Shown: positions 34,767 through 42,464 of the stretch, piece by piece
How the letters are laid out: each line of letters starts with the position of its first letter
Position numbering within the stretch: the first letter of the stretch is position 1
Virus record (IMG/VR): IMGVR_UViG_3300046170_000364
Coordinates: 1-56,266 of that record
Reading direction: 5' to 3' (one strand)
From: a virus
Length of the DNA: 56,266 nt
The notes under the pieces: model-generated
The model's database searches: none
Seen by the model: the letters and a program-made list of their open reading frames with translations, nothing else
Told to the model about the DNA's origin: nothing
Made by a program: the position numbers and the translations under genes

Positions 34767-34923
34767 CGTTCATCTCCTGTAATAATTTTTTCAGTTCTTC
34801 GTCTTCCATTGAATCTACAGCTGACAGGAAGCCAGCTGTTATAGCTTGCACAAGACGTTGAGGGCTAACAATGGCTAGCAGCGCAAACTGCAAGCGAGTG
34901 TAAACGCCAAATTTAATTTTCAT
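34756..34923 (-). CDS. 55-residue early protein
   Basis: MKIKFGVYTRLQFALLAIVS, QRLVQAITAGFLSAVDSMEDEELKKLL in pieces, ending EMNDAN. It has two helices, the first mildly hydrophobic. It overlaps its upstream neighbour by ATGA (34920-34923) and thyX by eleven bases and carries the ribosome site for thyX, so it may serve translational coupling. Confidence 0.5.
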   Translation of the reverse strand: MKIKFGVYTRLQFALLAIVSPQRLVQAITAGFLSAVDSMEDEELKKLLQEMNDAN

Positions 34924-35084
34924 TGGTCATGCATCTCCAGTACATGTTGAATCCCGCGAATGTAGCCGTCCCAGTAACGGGAATCGCCTTGGCGGCGTTG
35001 AAGACTTTTCTCATAGTTGTTGTAGCCGTCAATCAAAAGACCTTTGACTGACTCGATACTGACTTCAAGTTGCTTTTCATTCAT
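34920..35084 (-). CDS. 54-residue early protein
   Basis: MNEKQLEVSIESVKGLLIDG, YNNYEKSLQRRQGDSRYWDG, YIRGIQHVLEMHDQ. The start ATG 35084 lies just inside the end of the next gene upstream (35077). It is helical. Function unknown; the overlaps on both ends support it as real. Confidence 0.55.
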   Translation of the reverse strand: MNEKQLEVSIESVKGLLIDGYNNYEKSLQRRQGDSRYWDGYIRGIQHVLEMHDQ

Positions 35085-35466
35085 TGGATTCTGATCGAGC
35101 GATTGTTGAAGCTTCGTTTTGGATCTTTTTGAGTGCCGTAGGGCCAAGTTCTTCCAGAAGAATGCGTAGAAAGTGATCCTGATACCGCTGGTCGTAACCT
35201 TTGGGCAAAGGCTTTTTAATACTCTCAATCTTAGTCGCAAACTGCATTGAGATTCTTAGTTTTTTCTTTGCCCGGTACTCCCATTCACTATCCGGGGCGT
35301 GCCCGTACTTCTTCTCGAAAGTTGACACTTCGTCGAGTTGAGTACGGATGTCATCGATGCAACCAATAAGCTCTTCGTAGAACTTGTTTAATTCGCTTGT
35401 TTCTAGGAAAGGAAGCTCGGTAGTTAAGACTGGTCTTGCGAGTGAGTTGCTGTTGTAAATTGCCAT
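35077..35466 (-). CDS. early protein, unknown
   Basis: 129 residues, helical and charged, with KFYEELIGCIDDIRTQLDEVS and KKLRISMQFATKIESIKKPLPKG. No motif recognised. It lies between the putative ssDNA-binding protein and the small genes before thyX, so a DNA metabolism link is only guilt by association. Confidence 0.55.
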   Translation of the reverse strand: MAIYNSNSLARPVLTTELPFLETSELNKFYEELIGCIDDIRTQLDEVSTFEKKYGHAPDSEWEYRAKKKLRISMQFATKIESIKKPLPKGYDQRYQDHFLRILLEELGPTALKKIQNEASTIARSESNE

Positions 35467-35504
35467 TTTAAAATAAGGGGCAGAAATACTGCCCCGATAA
35501 GGGT

Positions 35505-35873
35505 TTAGAAGAAGTCGTCTACAACGTTGCCGTCAGTGGCCTTGGCCACAGACTGTGCAGCGTCGTTGACAGCGCCTTCAGCGTTTTTCTCGTATTTGTA
35601 GTGAGGCTTGAAGCTTAGGCTGATGTAATTCTTGCCGCTTGCTGATTGCCTCTTCCAACCGCTGATGGCAAGAGGAATTTCATTGCGCTCACCAATAGGC
35701 TTGCCTTGCATGATGTACTCAGCTAGCTGGTAAGCCTGAGAGGCAGAAATGTTCACGACGCCCTCACAGCTTGGATACTGGGTTTGAGGGTTGAACTTGT
35801 CTTTCAACCGAGCTTTAATGTCCTCAGCGGTCTGAGGGAACAAGGCACCGTTTACTGAAAATGAATCGGTCAT
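35505..35873 (-). CDS. possible single-stranded DNA-binding protein
   Basis: 122 residues. Beta-rich body with EIPLAISGWKRQSASGKNYI and SLSFKPHYKYE, followed by a flexible linker and the acidic-aromatic tip VVDDFF. Such tips are how SSB proteins recruit partners. Proximity to a RecE-like exonuclease supports a recombination/replication role. The OB fold itself is inferred. Confidence 0.45.
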   Translation of the reverse strand: MTDSFSVNGALFPQTAEDIKARLKDKFNPQTQYPSCEGVVNISASQAYQLAEYIMQGKPIGERNEIPLAISGWKRQSASGKNYISLSFKPHYKYEKNAEGAVNDAAQSVAKATDGNVVDDFF

Positions 35874-36145
35874 GATTTTGCTTTACAGATGATGTAGCAG
35901 CCGTTTTTGGCTGCATCGGACTGAACTGAATACCTGTAGTTGTCAGACTCCTTGGTCATGCGACCAGCAATCTGAGCAATGGTGCTTGCTTTGTAGCCTT
36001 CGTCAAGCTCCTTGCAGTAATAAAGAACGAAAAGACTGGTCTCAGGCGTTAAAGCAGCAATTTGCTCCCGCAATGGAGTGGTTTTACTGTGTCGGCTTGT
36101 GCGTGCTGGAATATCAGCAGCACTGAGAACTTTAATAGAAGACAT
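35870..36145 (-). CDS. early protein, unknown
   Basis: 91 residues. TTPLREQIAALTPETSLFVLYYCKELDEGYKASTIAQIAGRMTKES (in pieces) looks like a small helical domain with possible winged-helix character. The stop overlaps the next ATG by ATGA. No function recognised. Confidence 0.5.
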   Translation of the reverse strand: MSSIKVLSAADIPARTSRHSKTTPLREQIAALTPETSLFVLYYCKELDEGYKASTIAQIAGRMTKESDNYRYSVQSDAAKNGCYIICKAKS

Positions 36146-36171
36146 AAAGGTCTTGGCTTGCGAAAAACACT

Positions 36172-36729
36172 TTAACTCAAGCTTGCGATTTTAGCAATAA
36201 GCTGACTGCATTCTTCCTCTGAAAGGTCGTTGGAAGCTCTGAGTTCAAGAATGCGCTGGCGAATCGAATCAAGCTGTGACGGGTCAGCCTCTTCGATCTT
36301 TTTCATTGCAGGCTTGAATACACCTGTAGGGTGCAGCTTCTGCACAATTTTGCGGCGCTTGGGCGGTACCCAGGCACAGCTGATTTCTGCGTCAATCTCA
36401 GGGCTCCCATAGATGCGAATGCAGGGTTCATTTTTGCGAAGCGGGTGAGGCATGACCTGATTGGTCGCGTAAAAAGTGACGCGCTTCCCAGGCCACAAAG
36501 CCACATCGTTACCAAAAAGCTTGATCAATGGAATGGCATTGATTTTGGCCAATGTCAGTTCAGGGTTGATTTCCTGAAACGACATGATCGTCTGCAGCTT
36601 GGGCTCCTGATCGTCGAAGGCCACTTCGGCTGTGCGAACACCCTTTACAGTCAGCGTCATGCGGCCAGAAGCAGGGAACATGAATGCCTTTAGCCAAGGC
36701 TCATTCATTAAGTCACCTACAAATTCCAT
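36172..36729 (-). CDS. early protein beside the exonuclease, unknown
   Basis: 185 residues, possibly starting at the second Met (ATG 36708, MNEPWLKAFMFPASGR). The body is beta-rich (MTLTVKGVRTAEVAFDDQEPK, LWPGKRVTFYATNQV), then a basic PPKRRK stretch and a C-terminal helical pair (LDSIRQRILELRASNDLSEEE). It directly follows the RecE-like gene and may be its recombination partner, though it does not look like RecT. Confidence 0.5.
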   Translation of the reverse strand: MEFVGDLMNEPWLKAFMFPASGRMTLTVKGVRTAEVAFDDQEPKLQTIMSFQEINPELTLAKINAIPLIKLFGNDVALWPGKRVTFYATNQVMPHPLRKNEPCIRIYGSPEIDAEISCAWVPPKRRKIVQKLHPTGVFKPAMKKIEEADPSQLDSIRQRILELRASNDLSEEECSQLIAKIASLS

Positions 36730-37559
36730 CAGATTCCCTCCAGCAGATCAGAAACGTCAGTGTCATTCGCTGGATCATCAACTTGGAACCAGCGTGGAGC
36801 TTCCATCGTATTAATGCCCCACGATGGCCATTCATTAGTGCCACGGCAAGCTTTGATGCCTGCGATGGCATCGTTACGACGCTGACGACCAACCTCTAGT
36901 AGCTCATCGCTAATGATGTTCACCGAATAGTTGAACGGATAAGCCCACTCGTAAGCCAGCAGCACAATTTGCTTTGGATAAGCACCGTGGCGGTCTCGGA
37001 ACCCCTCAGCATAGTGACTTGCTTGGAGATCGTACCCAAGTGCAAACGACTGCCTAGCAAAATCGCGTGGGTTAGCACTCCGGGCTTTCTTTAGGTCCAC
37101 AAGCAAACCGTCTTCTGGTTGCTCCAGATCAGGCAGATAGCGGCACTCAACATCGTTTTCTGCATCGTGCCAAAAGTGAGGCACCTGCCCTGAGCCTTGC
37201 AGAAACTCAGAAGCAATCGGATCATTCTTTAGTTTGCTGACAATCAGCTGGGCAGTGTGGTGCCATTCCTCAGTGATCAGATCTGCACACTTGGAGCGGG
37301 CAAGTTCTTGAGCCTCTGCCCAGATTTCCTTGCCTGCCCTTGAGCGTCGGTCCACCTTGGGAACGACTACATATTTACGACTGAACTTTTCGGGCTCTGT
37401 GATCAAACAGTCAACCAATGAGCCCTGGCGCATTGCGTCAGAAGGCACCATCGGTATACGGTCTGGATCTTCGTAAGCAGCCCAAAAATCGGCTGCGGTG
37501 CCGCAAGCGTATTTCTTAAGCTTGCTAGCTGATAAGGCGGGATGATCGTGATAATTCAT
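36729..37559 (-). CDS. RecE/YqaJ-like exonuclease (PD-(D/E)XK)
   Basis: 276 residues. The start ALSASKLKKYACGTAADFWAAY is the usual opening of exodeoxyribonuclease VIII-like (DUF3799) proteins. GSLVDCLI (about 47-54), CRYLPDLE with Asp144, and LLVDLKKA with Asp155 and Lys157 give the PD-(D/E)XK site. Such enzymes chew 5' strands for single-strand annealing recombination. It overlaps its neighbours on both sides. Confidence 0.82.
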   Translation of the reverse strand: MNYHDHPALSASKLKKYACGTAADFWAAYEDPDRIPMVPSDAMRQGSLVDCLITEPEKFSRKYVVVPKVDRRSRAGKEIWAEAQELARSKCADLITEEWHHTAQLIVSKLKNDPIASEFLQGSGQVPHFWHDAENDVECRYLPDLEQPEDGLLVDLKKARSANPRDFARQSFALGYDLQASHYAEGFRDRHGAYPKQIVLLAYEWAYPFNYSVNIISDELLEVGRQRRNDAIAGIKACRGTNEWPSWGINTMEAPRWFQVDDPANDTDVSDLLEGI

Positions 37560-37750
37560 TGGTTTGGTAATTCAAGTTCCATTTCAATCCAGTAATGGCG
37601 CATTTCGCCATCACCAACCAGTAGACGTGCATCTTCAATCAGATCTTCATCAGTGCCGCCGGGGTAGCCGATCACGCACCAAGTGCCGTCTTCAGCGGAA
37701 GCAGCCAAGGCTCGCACCTTGACCGCTACAGGTACAGCTTCTCTTGTCAT
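37556..37750 (-). CDS. small early protein, unknown
   Basis: 64 residues, beta-alpha-beta style (KVRALAASAEDGTWCVIGYPGG, then GEMRHYWIEMELELPNQ). It overlaps the exonuclease start by ATGA. No motif recognised. Confidence 0.5.
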   Translation of the reverse strand: MTREAVPVAVKVRALAASAEDGTWCVIGYPGGTDEDLIEDARLLVGDGEMRHYWIEMELELPNQ

Positions 37751-37797
37751 TCAAAAACGCAACGATGTTTGCAAGACAAATAATACCACTATTTCGA

Positions 37798-38481
37798 CTA
37801 CTCGGCAATGGAAACGGAAAAGCCCAACGCAGCAGCTTCATGCTCTGTCATCTTCTTCGCCCACATCTTTGGTACGAGGTTATTCCAGGTGAATCCCGCG
37901 TCTTTACAGCGTTGGCGCTGGTCGTACCCCAGATTGCTGACGTAGACGTGCCGGGGCAGCAGGGCGTCCTCAATCAGCTGCTCAAGTTGCGGCTCCCGCT
38001 TCATCACCTCGGCCAGGTAGATGCAGTCGGTCAGCGCACGGTGGGCTTGCCAGACCGGCACCCCGTAATCGATACAAAGGGACACCACAGAGCTGCGACC
38101 CTTCTTGCTGTTCAGTGGCCACTGAATATCGTCCATTGAGCAGATCCACTGCAATGGCATCGATGGCAGTGAGCCCTGCCCCCCAAACCACTGCCGGTCA
38201 AACACCGCATTGTGAGCCACCGCGTAATCAGCCTCAGACACCATGGCCCAAAATGATGCTGCCATCGGGCCTGTCAGGTCCGGCGCTTTCATCGTCAAAG
38301 CAGGCTGAATGCGATTCACAAACTCAGCCTCGTTTGTCAACGAAGGCAGCAAAAACGAAATCTGACAAATGACTGATCGCAAATCAACGTCAAACAGCAC
38401 AGCTCCCAGCTCAATCACCGTGCTGTCGGCTGGAGTCAAGCCAGTCGTTTCCGTATCGATGATCAAAAGCTTCATACTCAT
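37798..38481 (-). CDS. DEDDh 3'-5' exonuclease (DnaQ-like)
   Basis: 227 residues. Exo I LLIIDTETTGL with Asp9 and Glu11; Exo II AHNAVFDRQW with Asp95; Exo III AHRALTDCIYLAEV with His147 and Asp152. This is the proofreading/RNase T fold and may trim 3' ends or degrade host DNA or RNA. The C-terminal 60 residues (GYDQRQRCKDAGFTWNNLVPKMWAKKM) form a DUF3820-like tail often attached to these nucleases. Confidence 0.88.
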   Translation of the reverse strand: MSMKLLIIDTETTGLTPADSTVIELGAVLFDVDLRSVICQISFLLPSLTNEAEFVNRIQPALTMKAPDLTGPMAASFWAMVSEADYAVAHNAVFDRQWFGGQGSLPSMPLQWICSMDDIQWPLNSKKGRSSVVSLCIDYGVPVWQAHRALTDCIYLAEVMKREPQLEQLIEDALLPRHVYVSNLGYDQRQRCKDAGFTWNNLVPKMWAKKMTEHEAAALGFSVSIAE

Positions 38482-38563
38482 GGGGGTTCAGTCTCCAGTG
38501 ATAAATTTCAAGTAATCGTTTGTCTGATTCTGCAATCAGAAGTTCGGCCTCAGCGTTAGTCAT
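38411..38563 (-). CDS. 50-residue overlapping early protein
   Basis: MTNAEAELLIAESDKRLLEI, YHWRLNPHEYEAFDHRYGND, WLDSSRQHGD. It starts within the end of the previous gene and overlaps the first 71 bases of the exonuclease gene in another frame. The first 35 residues look real; the tail may be an overprint. Confidence 0.4.
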   Translation of the reverse strand: MTNAEAELLIAESDKRLLEIYHWRLNPHEYEAFDHRYGNDWLDSSRQHGD

Positions 38564-38768
38564 TGATAAGGCAAAGAGAGAACAGCGTCTTGGACCTGCC
38601 TTTGAGCTTCTTCAACGCCCCGTGATAGCTCATTGCGTCAATAACCTCAACGTGCTCCAATCCGCTTTTTTCGCGAAAGGTTGCTTCAAACCGCCTCATC
38701 TTGGAAGCTTCTACCCTCCCAGGAGATTCTTCGATACCAGCATCACGCATCATTTTGCTCCAATCCAT
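38556..38768 (-). CDS. small early protein, unknown
   Basis: About 70 residues from ATG 38768: MDWSKMMRDAGIEESPGRVEAS, KMRRFEATFREKSGLEHVEVIDAM in pieces, then YHGALKKLKGRSKTLFSL. Helical and basic. The start overlaps the end of the zinc-ribbon gene. An earlier in-frame ATG exists but would lie deep in the previous gene. Confidence 0.45.
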   Translation of the reverse strand: MDWSKMMRDAGIEESPGRVEASKMRRFEATFREKSGLEHVEVIDAMSYHGALKKLKGRSKTLFSLCLIND

Positions 38769-38994
38769 AATCCCTGAGCGTTGCCAACACTGCATCAATC
38801 ATCTTCGAGCTGGCGTGATAATGACCGCCACGACACTTGGCCAAATTGCGATCAATGACAAACTCAGAAGTGAAATACAAATAATTGCACGATCTGCATT
38901 TGATTTGACGGGTAACAGTGCCGCGATGAGATTGCCGGGTCGAGAGAACCTTTTTAGTTCCCCTCCCGGAAGCGCCGCAATTCGGGCAGATCAA
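38743..38994 (-). CDS. zinc-ribbon protein
   Basis: 83 residues from TTG 38994, which overlaps the previous stop (TTGA). CPNCG at residues 3-7 and CRSCN at about 33-37, with basic residues between (VTRQIKCRSCNYLYFTSEFVI), form a four-Cys zinc ribbon like the NrdR N-terminus. Likely a nucleic-acid-binding regulator. Confidence 0.6.
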   Translation of the reverse strand: MICPNCGASGRGTKKVLSTRQSHRGTVTRQIKCRSCNYLYFTSEFVIDRNLAKCRGGHYHASSKMIDAVLATLRDYGLEQNDA

Positions 38995-39167
38995 AAGCTG
39001 CGCTCCTGAAATTTGACAACTGATTCAGGAATCAGTAGCCGATAATTTTGGCAGTTGCGATGGATCCGGGAAGCCTTATGTATTGCCTGTTTCTCAGATC
39101 GAGCCAATACCTCAACATACTGCCGTTCTTGACCGGGGGACTCGCAAGCCACGCAGAAATAAAGCAT
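38991..39167 (-). CDS. 58-residue early protein
   Basis: MLYFCVACESPGQERQYVEV, LARSEKQAIHKASRIHRNCQ, NYRLLIPESVVKFQERSF. A CxxC near the start and one later Cys. It fits a small domain, with start and stop overlapping both neighbours. Function unknown. Confidence 0.5.
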   Translation of the reverse strand: MLYFCVACESPGQERQYVEVLARSEKQAIHKASRIHRNCQNYRLLIPESVVKFQERSF

Positions 39168-39421
39168 CAATTGTTCTCCTGTGGGCGCATGTAGCTTTTG
39201 AAGTTATTGACAAAAGCTCTAACTTCATTATTAGCCTCAGCACCGTGACCACGGCATACGAAATCTTCTAAGAAATCCTCAAGCTTTTTTTGATCCTGAT
39301 CCAACTGCCAATCAGCAGCGGCTCGCATGTCGCATTTAAATATGATTGGAACAGAATAGTCGTAGTGACGTATATTTGCAGCAATCTTTTCGATGATCTC
39401 TTCAGTTAGTGGGTGAGTCAT
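39167..39421 (-). CDS. early protein, unknown
   Basis: 84 residues, helical and acidic (LTEEIIEKIAANIRHYDYSV, DQKKLEDFLEDFVCRGHGAE). No motif recognised. Overlaps both neighbours by a few bases. Confidence 0.5.
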   Translation of the reverse strand: MTHPLTEEIIEKIAANIRHYDYSVPIIFKCDMRAAADWQLDQDQKKLEDFLEDFVCRGHGAEANNEVRAFVNNFKSYMRPQENN

Positions 39422-39528
39422 GAGTTGCTCTTGATAGAAAGCGGGTAGAGTTGATTGATTGCCTCAATACATTCGACGCCGTTTGCGCTTTGGTAGTGCG
39501 CGGGAAAGTTGACAGAATCAGTCATCAT
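39418..39528 (-). CDS. truncated DUF3310-like protein
   Basis: 36 residues: MMTDSVNFPAHYQSANGVECIEAI then NQLYPLSIKSNS. The VNFPxHYQxxxGxECIxAI start is that of DUF3310, a small phage protein family normally about 60 residues or more. Here the C-terminal helices are missing. A perfect AGGAGG lies five bases upstream, so it is well translated. Either a remnant or a minimal version. Confidence 0.6.
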   Translation of the reverse strand: MMTDSVNFPAHYQSANGVECIEAINQLYPLSIKSNS

Positions 39529-40274
39529 GAGTCCTCCTGTGTGGTGGTGATGGGGGCTTCCTTGATCAGCCTGAGCAGAGTGTCCCGCTGTCTGCGGCGA
39601 GCGGCTATTTTGGGGTTAAGGGCGTCAGCGAAGCGTGCAGCCCAAGCAACCATGCCAGCAGCACTGGCAGCAGCCCAAGCAGCACTGGCGTCGGCAGCCT
39701 TGGCGTCGGCAGCCTTGGCGTCGGCAGCCTTGGCATCCCTGGCATCCCTGGCAGCACTGGCAGCGTCAACAGCAGCGTCAATAGCAGCCCTGACAGCACC
39801 GACAGCGTCGGCAGCGTCGGTATCTCTAATATCCCAGACAGCAGCGTCGGCAGCCTCAACAGCCTGGGTAGGCCATTCCTTACCCTCCGACAACAAGTCC
39901 ATCCCCGCGATAACAGGGTCGATCGCCGCTTGAACGTCAGCGGGAACCGGCGGCAGTGAACGCAACTCTGCGGCGAGGAATTGCCATCCTACTAGCGTCA
40001 AATTTTTGCTGTTGCATCCAATCGCAGCAGGCAGCGCAGCGAAGAGACTAGGCGCTTCGCTCGGAGGCAGTCCCTCGAAGATCGACTCCGCTACACGGCT
40101 GACCATTCGTGGGATCCCGTATTCCCGCTCGATATATGCGGGGTTATCCACCCCGTTAGCCAGACATCCAATGAAGCAGGTCCTGTAGCTACCTTGCATG
40201 ACGCGATCAGCTATGACGTGAGCTGCAACTTCAGCTTGTAGTTGGTGAAAATTCTTAGTGATCACTAGTTGCAC
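39525..40274 (-). CDS. phage protein with alanine-rich AKAAD repeats
   Basis: 249 residues from GTG 40274. Residues 1-150 form a conserved phage domain (YRTCFIGCLANG, EREYGIPRMVSRVAESIFEGLP, WQFLAAELRSLPPVPADVQAAIDPVIAGMDLL in pieces). Residues about 155-225 are an Ala/Asp-rich helix with three identical AKAAD units and many AAxAA steps. A basic end follows. The role is unknown; the repeat helix may be a coiled coil or a DNA-mimic surface. Confidence 0.6.
   Translation of the reverse strand: MQLVITKNFHQLQAEVAAHVIADRVMQGSYRTCFIGCLANGVDNPAYIEREYGIPRMVSRVAESIFEGLPPSEAPSLFAALPAAIGCNSKNLTLVGWQFLAAELRSLPPVPADVQAAIDPVIAGMDLLSEGKEWPTQAVEAADAAVWDIRDTDAADAVGAVRAAIDAAVDAASAARDARDAKAADAKAADAKAADASAAWAAASAAGMVAWAARFADALNPKIAARRRQRDTLLRLIKEAPITTTQEDS
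39686..39730 (-). repeat. 15-bp tandem triplication coding AKAAD
   Basis: Three exact copies of the plus-strand word TGGCGTCGGCAGCCT. They keep the frame and lengthen the Ala-rich helix of the 39525-40274 gene. The neighbouring CATCCCTGG is also doubled. Typical slippage-prone coding repeat. Confidence 0.85.
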
Positions 40275-40699
40275 TCCGGCTCTGAAAGGTCTTCAACCGT
40301 ATCGTCACATTGCCTTTCAAGACTTTTGATCTTGAAACGTTGCGTCTCTATTTCATTGCGAAGACGCTTGATGCTTTCTTCAAACTTTTCCTTTTGCCTG
40401 GCAAAAGAAACCAAGACTTCGGGAGTGCAAATTTCAAACGACTTGTCAAGAACGGCACTATTAGGCGGGACGACAATATACTCAGGGTCACCTGTGCGAC
40501 CCTCTAACTTAACCTTGTCAGCCAACAAGACAGTCATTTCAGGCTCGACTACCCCAGGCCGAGTCCATGAGTCCTCGTAAAAAATCGCATTTTTTTCCAG
40601 CATTAGCGCCAACTGCTTCAGCGAATCGGAGCAGCTGTCGTCGCTAGGAATATGGATAGCGATATGCGTTGCGCCATTTGTTTTAATGAGTGCAAACAT
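40265..40699 (-). CDS. early protein with C-terminal coiled coil
   Basis: 144 residues. The N-terminal part is alpha/beta (IKTNGATHIAIHIPSDDSCS). The C-terminal 55 residues are a clear heptad coiled coil (ARQKEKFEESIKRLRNEIETQRFKIKSLERQ in pieces). No motif recognised. The stop overlaps the GTG of the next gene. Confidence 0.5.
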   Translation of the reverse strand: MFALIKTNGATHIAIHIPSDDSCSDSLKQLALMLEKNAIFYEDSWTRPGVVEPEMTVLLADKVKLEGRTGDPEYIVVPPNSAVLDKSFEICTPEVLVSFARQKEKFEESIKRLRNEIETQRFKIKSLERQCDDTVEDLSEPECN

Positions 40700-40721
40700 A
40701 GATTTGTTGATGTGGGCTCCG

Positions 40722-41069
40722 CTAGTCTAGCAGTATGGATTGGGCTTCGTCAACCGATCTCGCAATTCCTGCGATTCCGCCTGCGTTTCGGATGTGCTCG
40801 ATGAATGCCTTCTGCTGTTCAGTCGCCCGCCCCTTGGCAGTTTTGACCTCCACAGCTGCGAAGACCGGCACCTCCTTTCCAACCATCTCTGGCGTAATCG
40901 TCACCTTCCGGTAGCCAATCAGGTCACTACCACCAGGGCTCCCCACACCAAATTGCACATACCTGCCAGTCCTTGGATCTGGCAAGCTCCCGCTGTTATT
41001 CCTCCAAAGCCTCACTGGGCCGCGACTACACGCCAGTCTGATCTCTTGCTGGATTTTGCTTTCGCTCAA
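40722..41069 (-). CDS. VRR-NUC nuclease
   Basis: 115 residues, the standalone VRR-NUC size. SKIQQEIRLACS, then GSPGGSDLIGY with the Asp, and FAAVEVKTAKGRATEQQKAFIEHIRNAGG with the ExK pair, make the PD-(D/E)XK-like site. Stand-alone phage VRR-NUC enzymes cut branched DNA; it sits directly after the helicase, which suggests they act together on replication forks. Confidence 0.85.
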   Translation of the reverse strand: MSESKIQQEIRLACSRGPVRLWRNNSGSLPDPRTGRYVQFGVGSPGGSDLIGYRKVTITPEMVGKEVPVFAAVEVKTAKGRATEQQKAFIEHIRNAGGIAGIARSVDEAQSILLD

Positions 41070-41070
41070 A

Positions 41071-41796
41071 TCAGAAATGGCGCGATGCCATTATTTTCTT
41101 CGCCCATGGTACTGGGTATTTGTAACCTCGACTTTTGCCTAGTTCAATCAATTGCTCCAGCGTTTTAGCTCTACCCTGCTCCGCACGTTTAGCAATATGG
41201 GCTTTTTGCTTTTGCAGTCTCTCCAAGGCAGCCGCCTGTCTTGAATCAATCTCACCCAATTCACCATCAACCTCGGCTGGGCCACCACGATTCGGAGCCG
41301 GATACCGATAGCCGCATTCAGGGCAAACCGGCGCTGGAACATGAGCACAGAAACAAGCAGGACACTGCCTGACGGGAGGTGCCTGCTCGCCTCGCCTCTT
41401 CCGTCCCTCCAGGCTCCATTGCCGTTCCATGTCCGGGGGACCGTGCTCGAAAATCGAACCGGCATGATCCAGCACGGTTAAATGCTGCTTGCCACTGTCC
41501 GGCGACGTTCGCAGGCCGCGACCAATCGATTGCAGATAGAAAGTCAAGCTCTTAGTTGGCCGTAGCAAAATAATGCACTCGATCTGCGGCACATCGACAC
41601 CAGCCACCCACAGCTGGGCATTGCAAACAACCTGCAAGCTGCCGTCCCTAAGGCCAGTCAGCGCCGCGACTCTCTCTGATCGCTTGCTCTTGCCTGAAAT
41701 TGCAACAGGCCTTGTAGCCCTGAGCCTGGAACTCAGCAGCAACATGCTCGGCATGGCTGATCGAAGTGCAGAATGCCACTGCTCTCTTGCCGTCAC
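41071..41796 (-). CDS. superfamily II helicase, segment 3: C-terminal
   Basis: True from about 41690 (RVAALTGLRDGSLQVVCNAQLWVAGVDVP) to the stop at 41071. It holds helicase motifs V and VI (GVDVP..., QSIGRGLRTSPDSGKQ) and a zinc ribbon CPACFCAHVPAPVCPECGY. A basic helical tail follows. The first third as written is shadow. The helicase spans 41071-42464 overall, about 465 residues. Confidence 0.82.
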   Translation of the reverse strand: MTAREQWHSALRSAMPSMLLLSSRLRATRPVAISGKSKRSERVAALTGLRDGSLQVVCNAQLWVAGVDVPQIECIILLRPTKSLTFYLQSIGRGLRTSPDSGKQHLTVLDHAGSIFEHGPPDMERQWSLEGRKRRGEQAPPVRQCPACFCAHVPAPVCPECGYRYPAPNRGGPAEVDGELGEIDSRQAAALERLQKQKAHIAKRAEQGRAKTLEQLIELGKSRGYKYPVPWAKKIMASRHF

Positions 41797-41848
41797 AATG
41801 CTTCTGGTAATGCTTGATCACATCACCCGTGATGGTCGAACGGTCCAT
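41648..41848 (-). CDS. superfamily II helicase, segment 2
   Basis: Connects the N- and C-terminal parts. True coding runs from about 41880 (GDYRQSDIDGEMDRSTITGD) through KRAVAFCTSISHAEHVAAEFQAQGYKA to about 41690, where a shift in a GA repeat (GAGAGAG) breaks the frame. It includes motif IV, AVAFCTSISHA. Confidence 0.75.
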   Translation of the reverse strand: MDRSTITGDVIKHYQKHCDGKRAVAFCTSISHAEHVAAEFQAQGYKACCNFRQEQAIRESRGADWP

Positions 41849-41876
41849 CTCACCATCGATGTCCGACTGCCTGTAG

Positions 41877-42464
41877 TCACCAGGCCTGCATCCTTAGCCC
41901 GGTCAGGTCCGGTCGATGTGGCGCGAAATACTTGATCGGGGCCAAAAGCCCCTCTTGGATTAATGCGTTAGTGCTGCATGTCGGCACGATCTCATCAAAG
42001 ATCTCGCCCAATCCCTTGCCGTCCAATCTGCATGGAGTGCCGGTCAGCCCCAGCAGCGGTGGGTTGCCAATCTTGCCCATCACCTTGAGATAGGTCGTGG
42101 CCACGGCCAGATGGCACTCATCCACAATCACAAGGTCAGGTGGCGGGAACCCATCACGCCTCGCAGCAGTTTGAACGCTCACGACCTGAACCCGGCGGTG
42201 ATACTCCATTGGCTTGCCAGCAGCAATCTCACCAAAAGGGATCTTCACCGAACGCAGCCGGTTAGCCGTGTCATCCAAAATCTCCCTCAGATGAGCAAGG
42301 AACCAGACAGTCTTGCCCTTATCGAGCGCAGACTGGATAATCGCTGCACTGGTATGAGTTTTGCCGAAGCCAGTAGCAGCACACAGAATCGGAGCCCGAT
42401 ACCCAGACCGATACGCAATCCTGATGTCATTTATCGCCTGAACTTGGCGGGGGCGGAGGGTCAT
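41877..42464 (-). CDS. superfamily II helicase, segment 1: ATPase
   Basis: LRPRQVQAINDIR is the Q-like entry; Walker A AATGFGKTHT at residues 29-38; DECH box VIVDECHLA (113-121); motif III GLTGTPCRLDG. These are the marks of a DEAH-family helicase of the UvrB/phage-restriction type. An extra C near 41881 (GCC for GC) ends the frame. It likely unwinds DNA in replication or recombination. The start overlaps the HTH gene. Confidence 0.87.
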   Translation of the reverse strand: MTLRPRQVQAINDIRIAYRSGYRAPILCAATGFGKTHTSAAIIQSALDKGKTVWFLAHLREILDDTANRLRSVKIPFGEIAAGKPMEYHRRVQVVSVQTAARRDGFPPPDLVIVDECHLAVATTYLKVMGKIGNPPLLGLTGTPCRLDGKGLGEIFDEIVPTCSTNALIQEGLLAPIKYFAPHRPDLTGLRMQAW

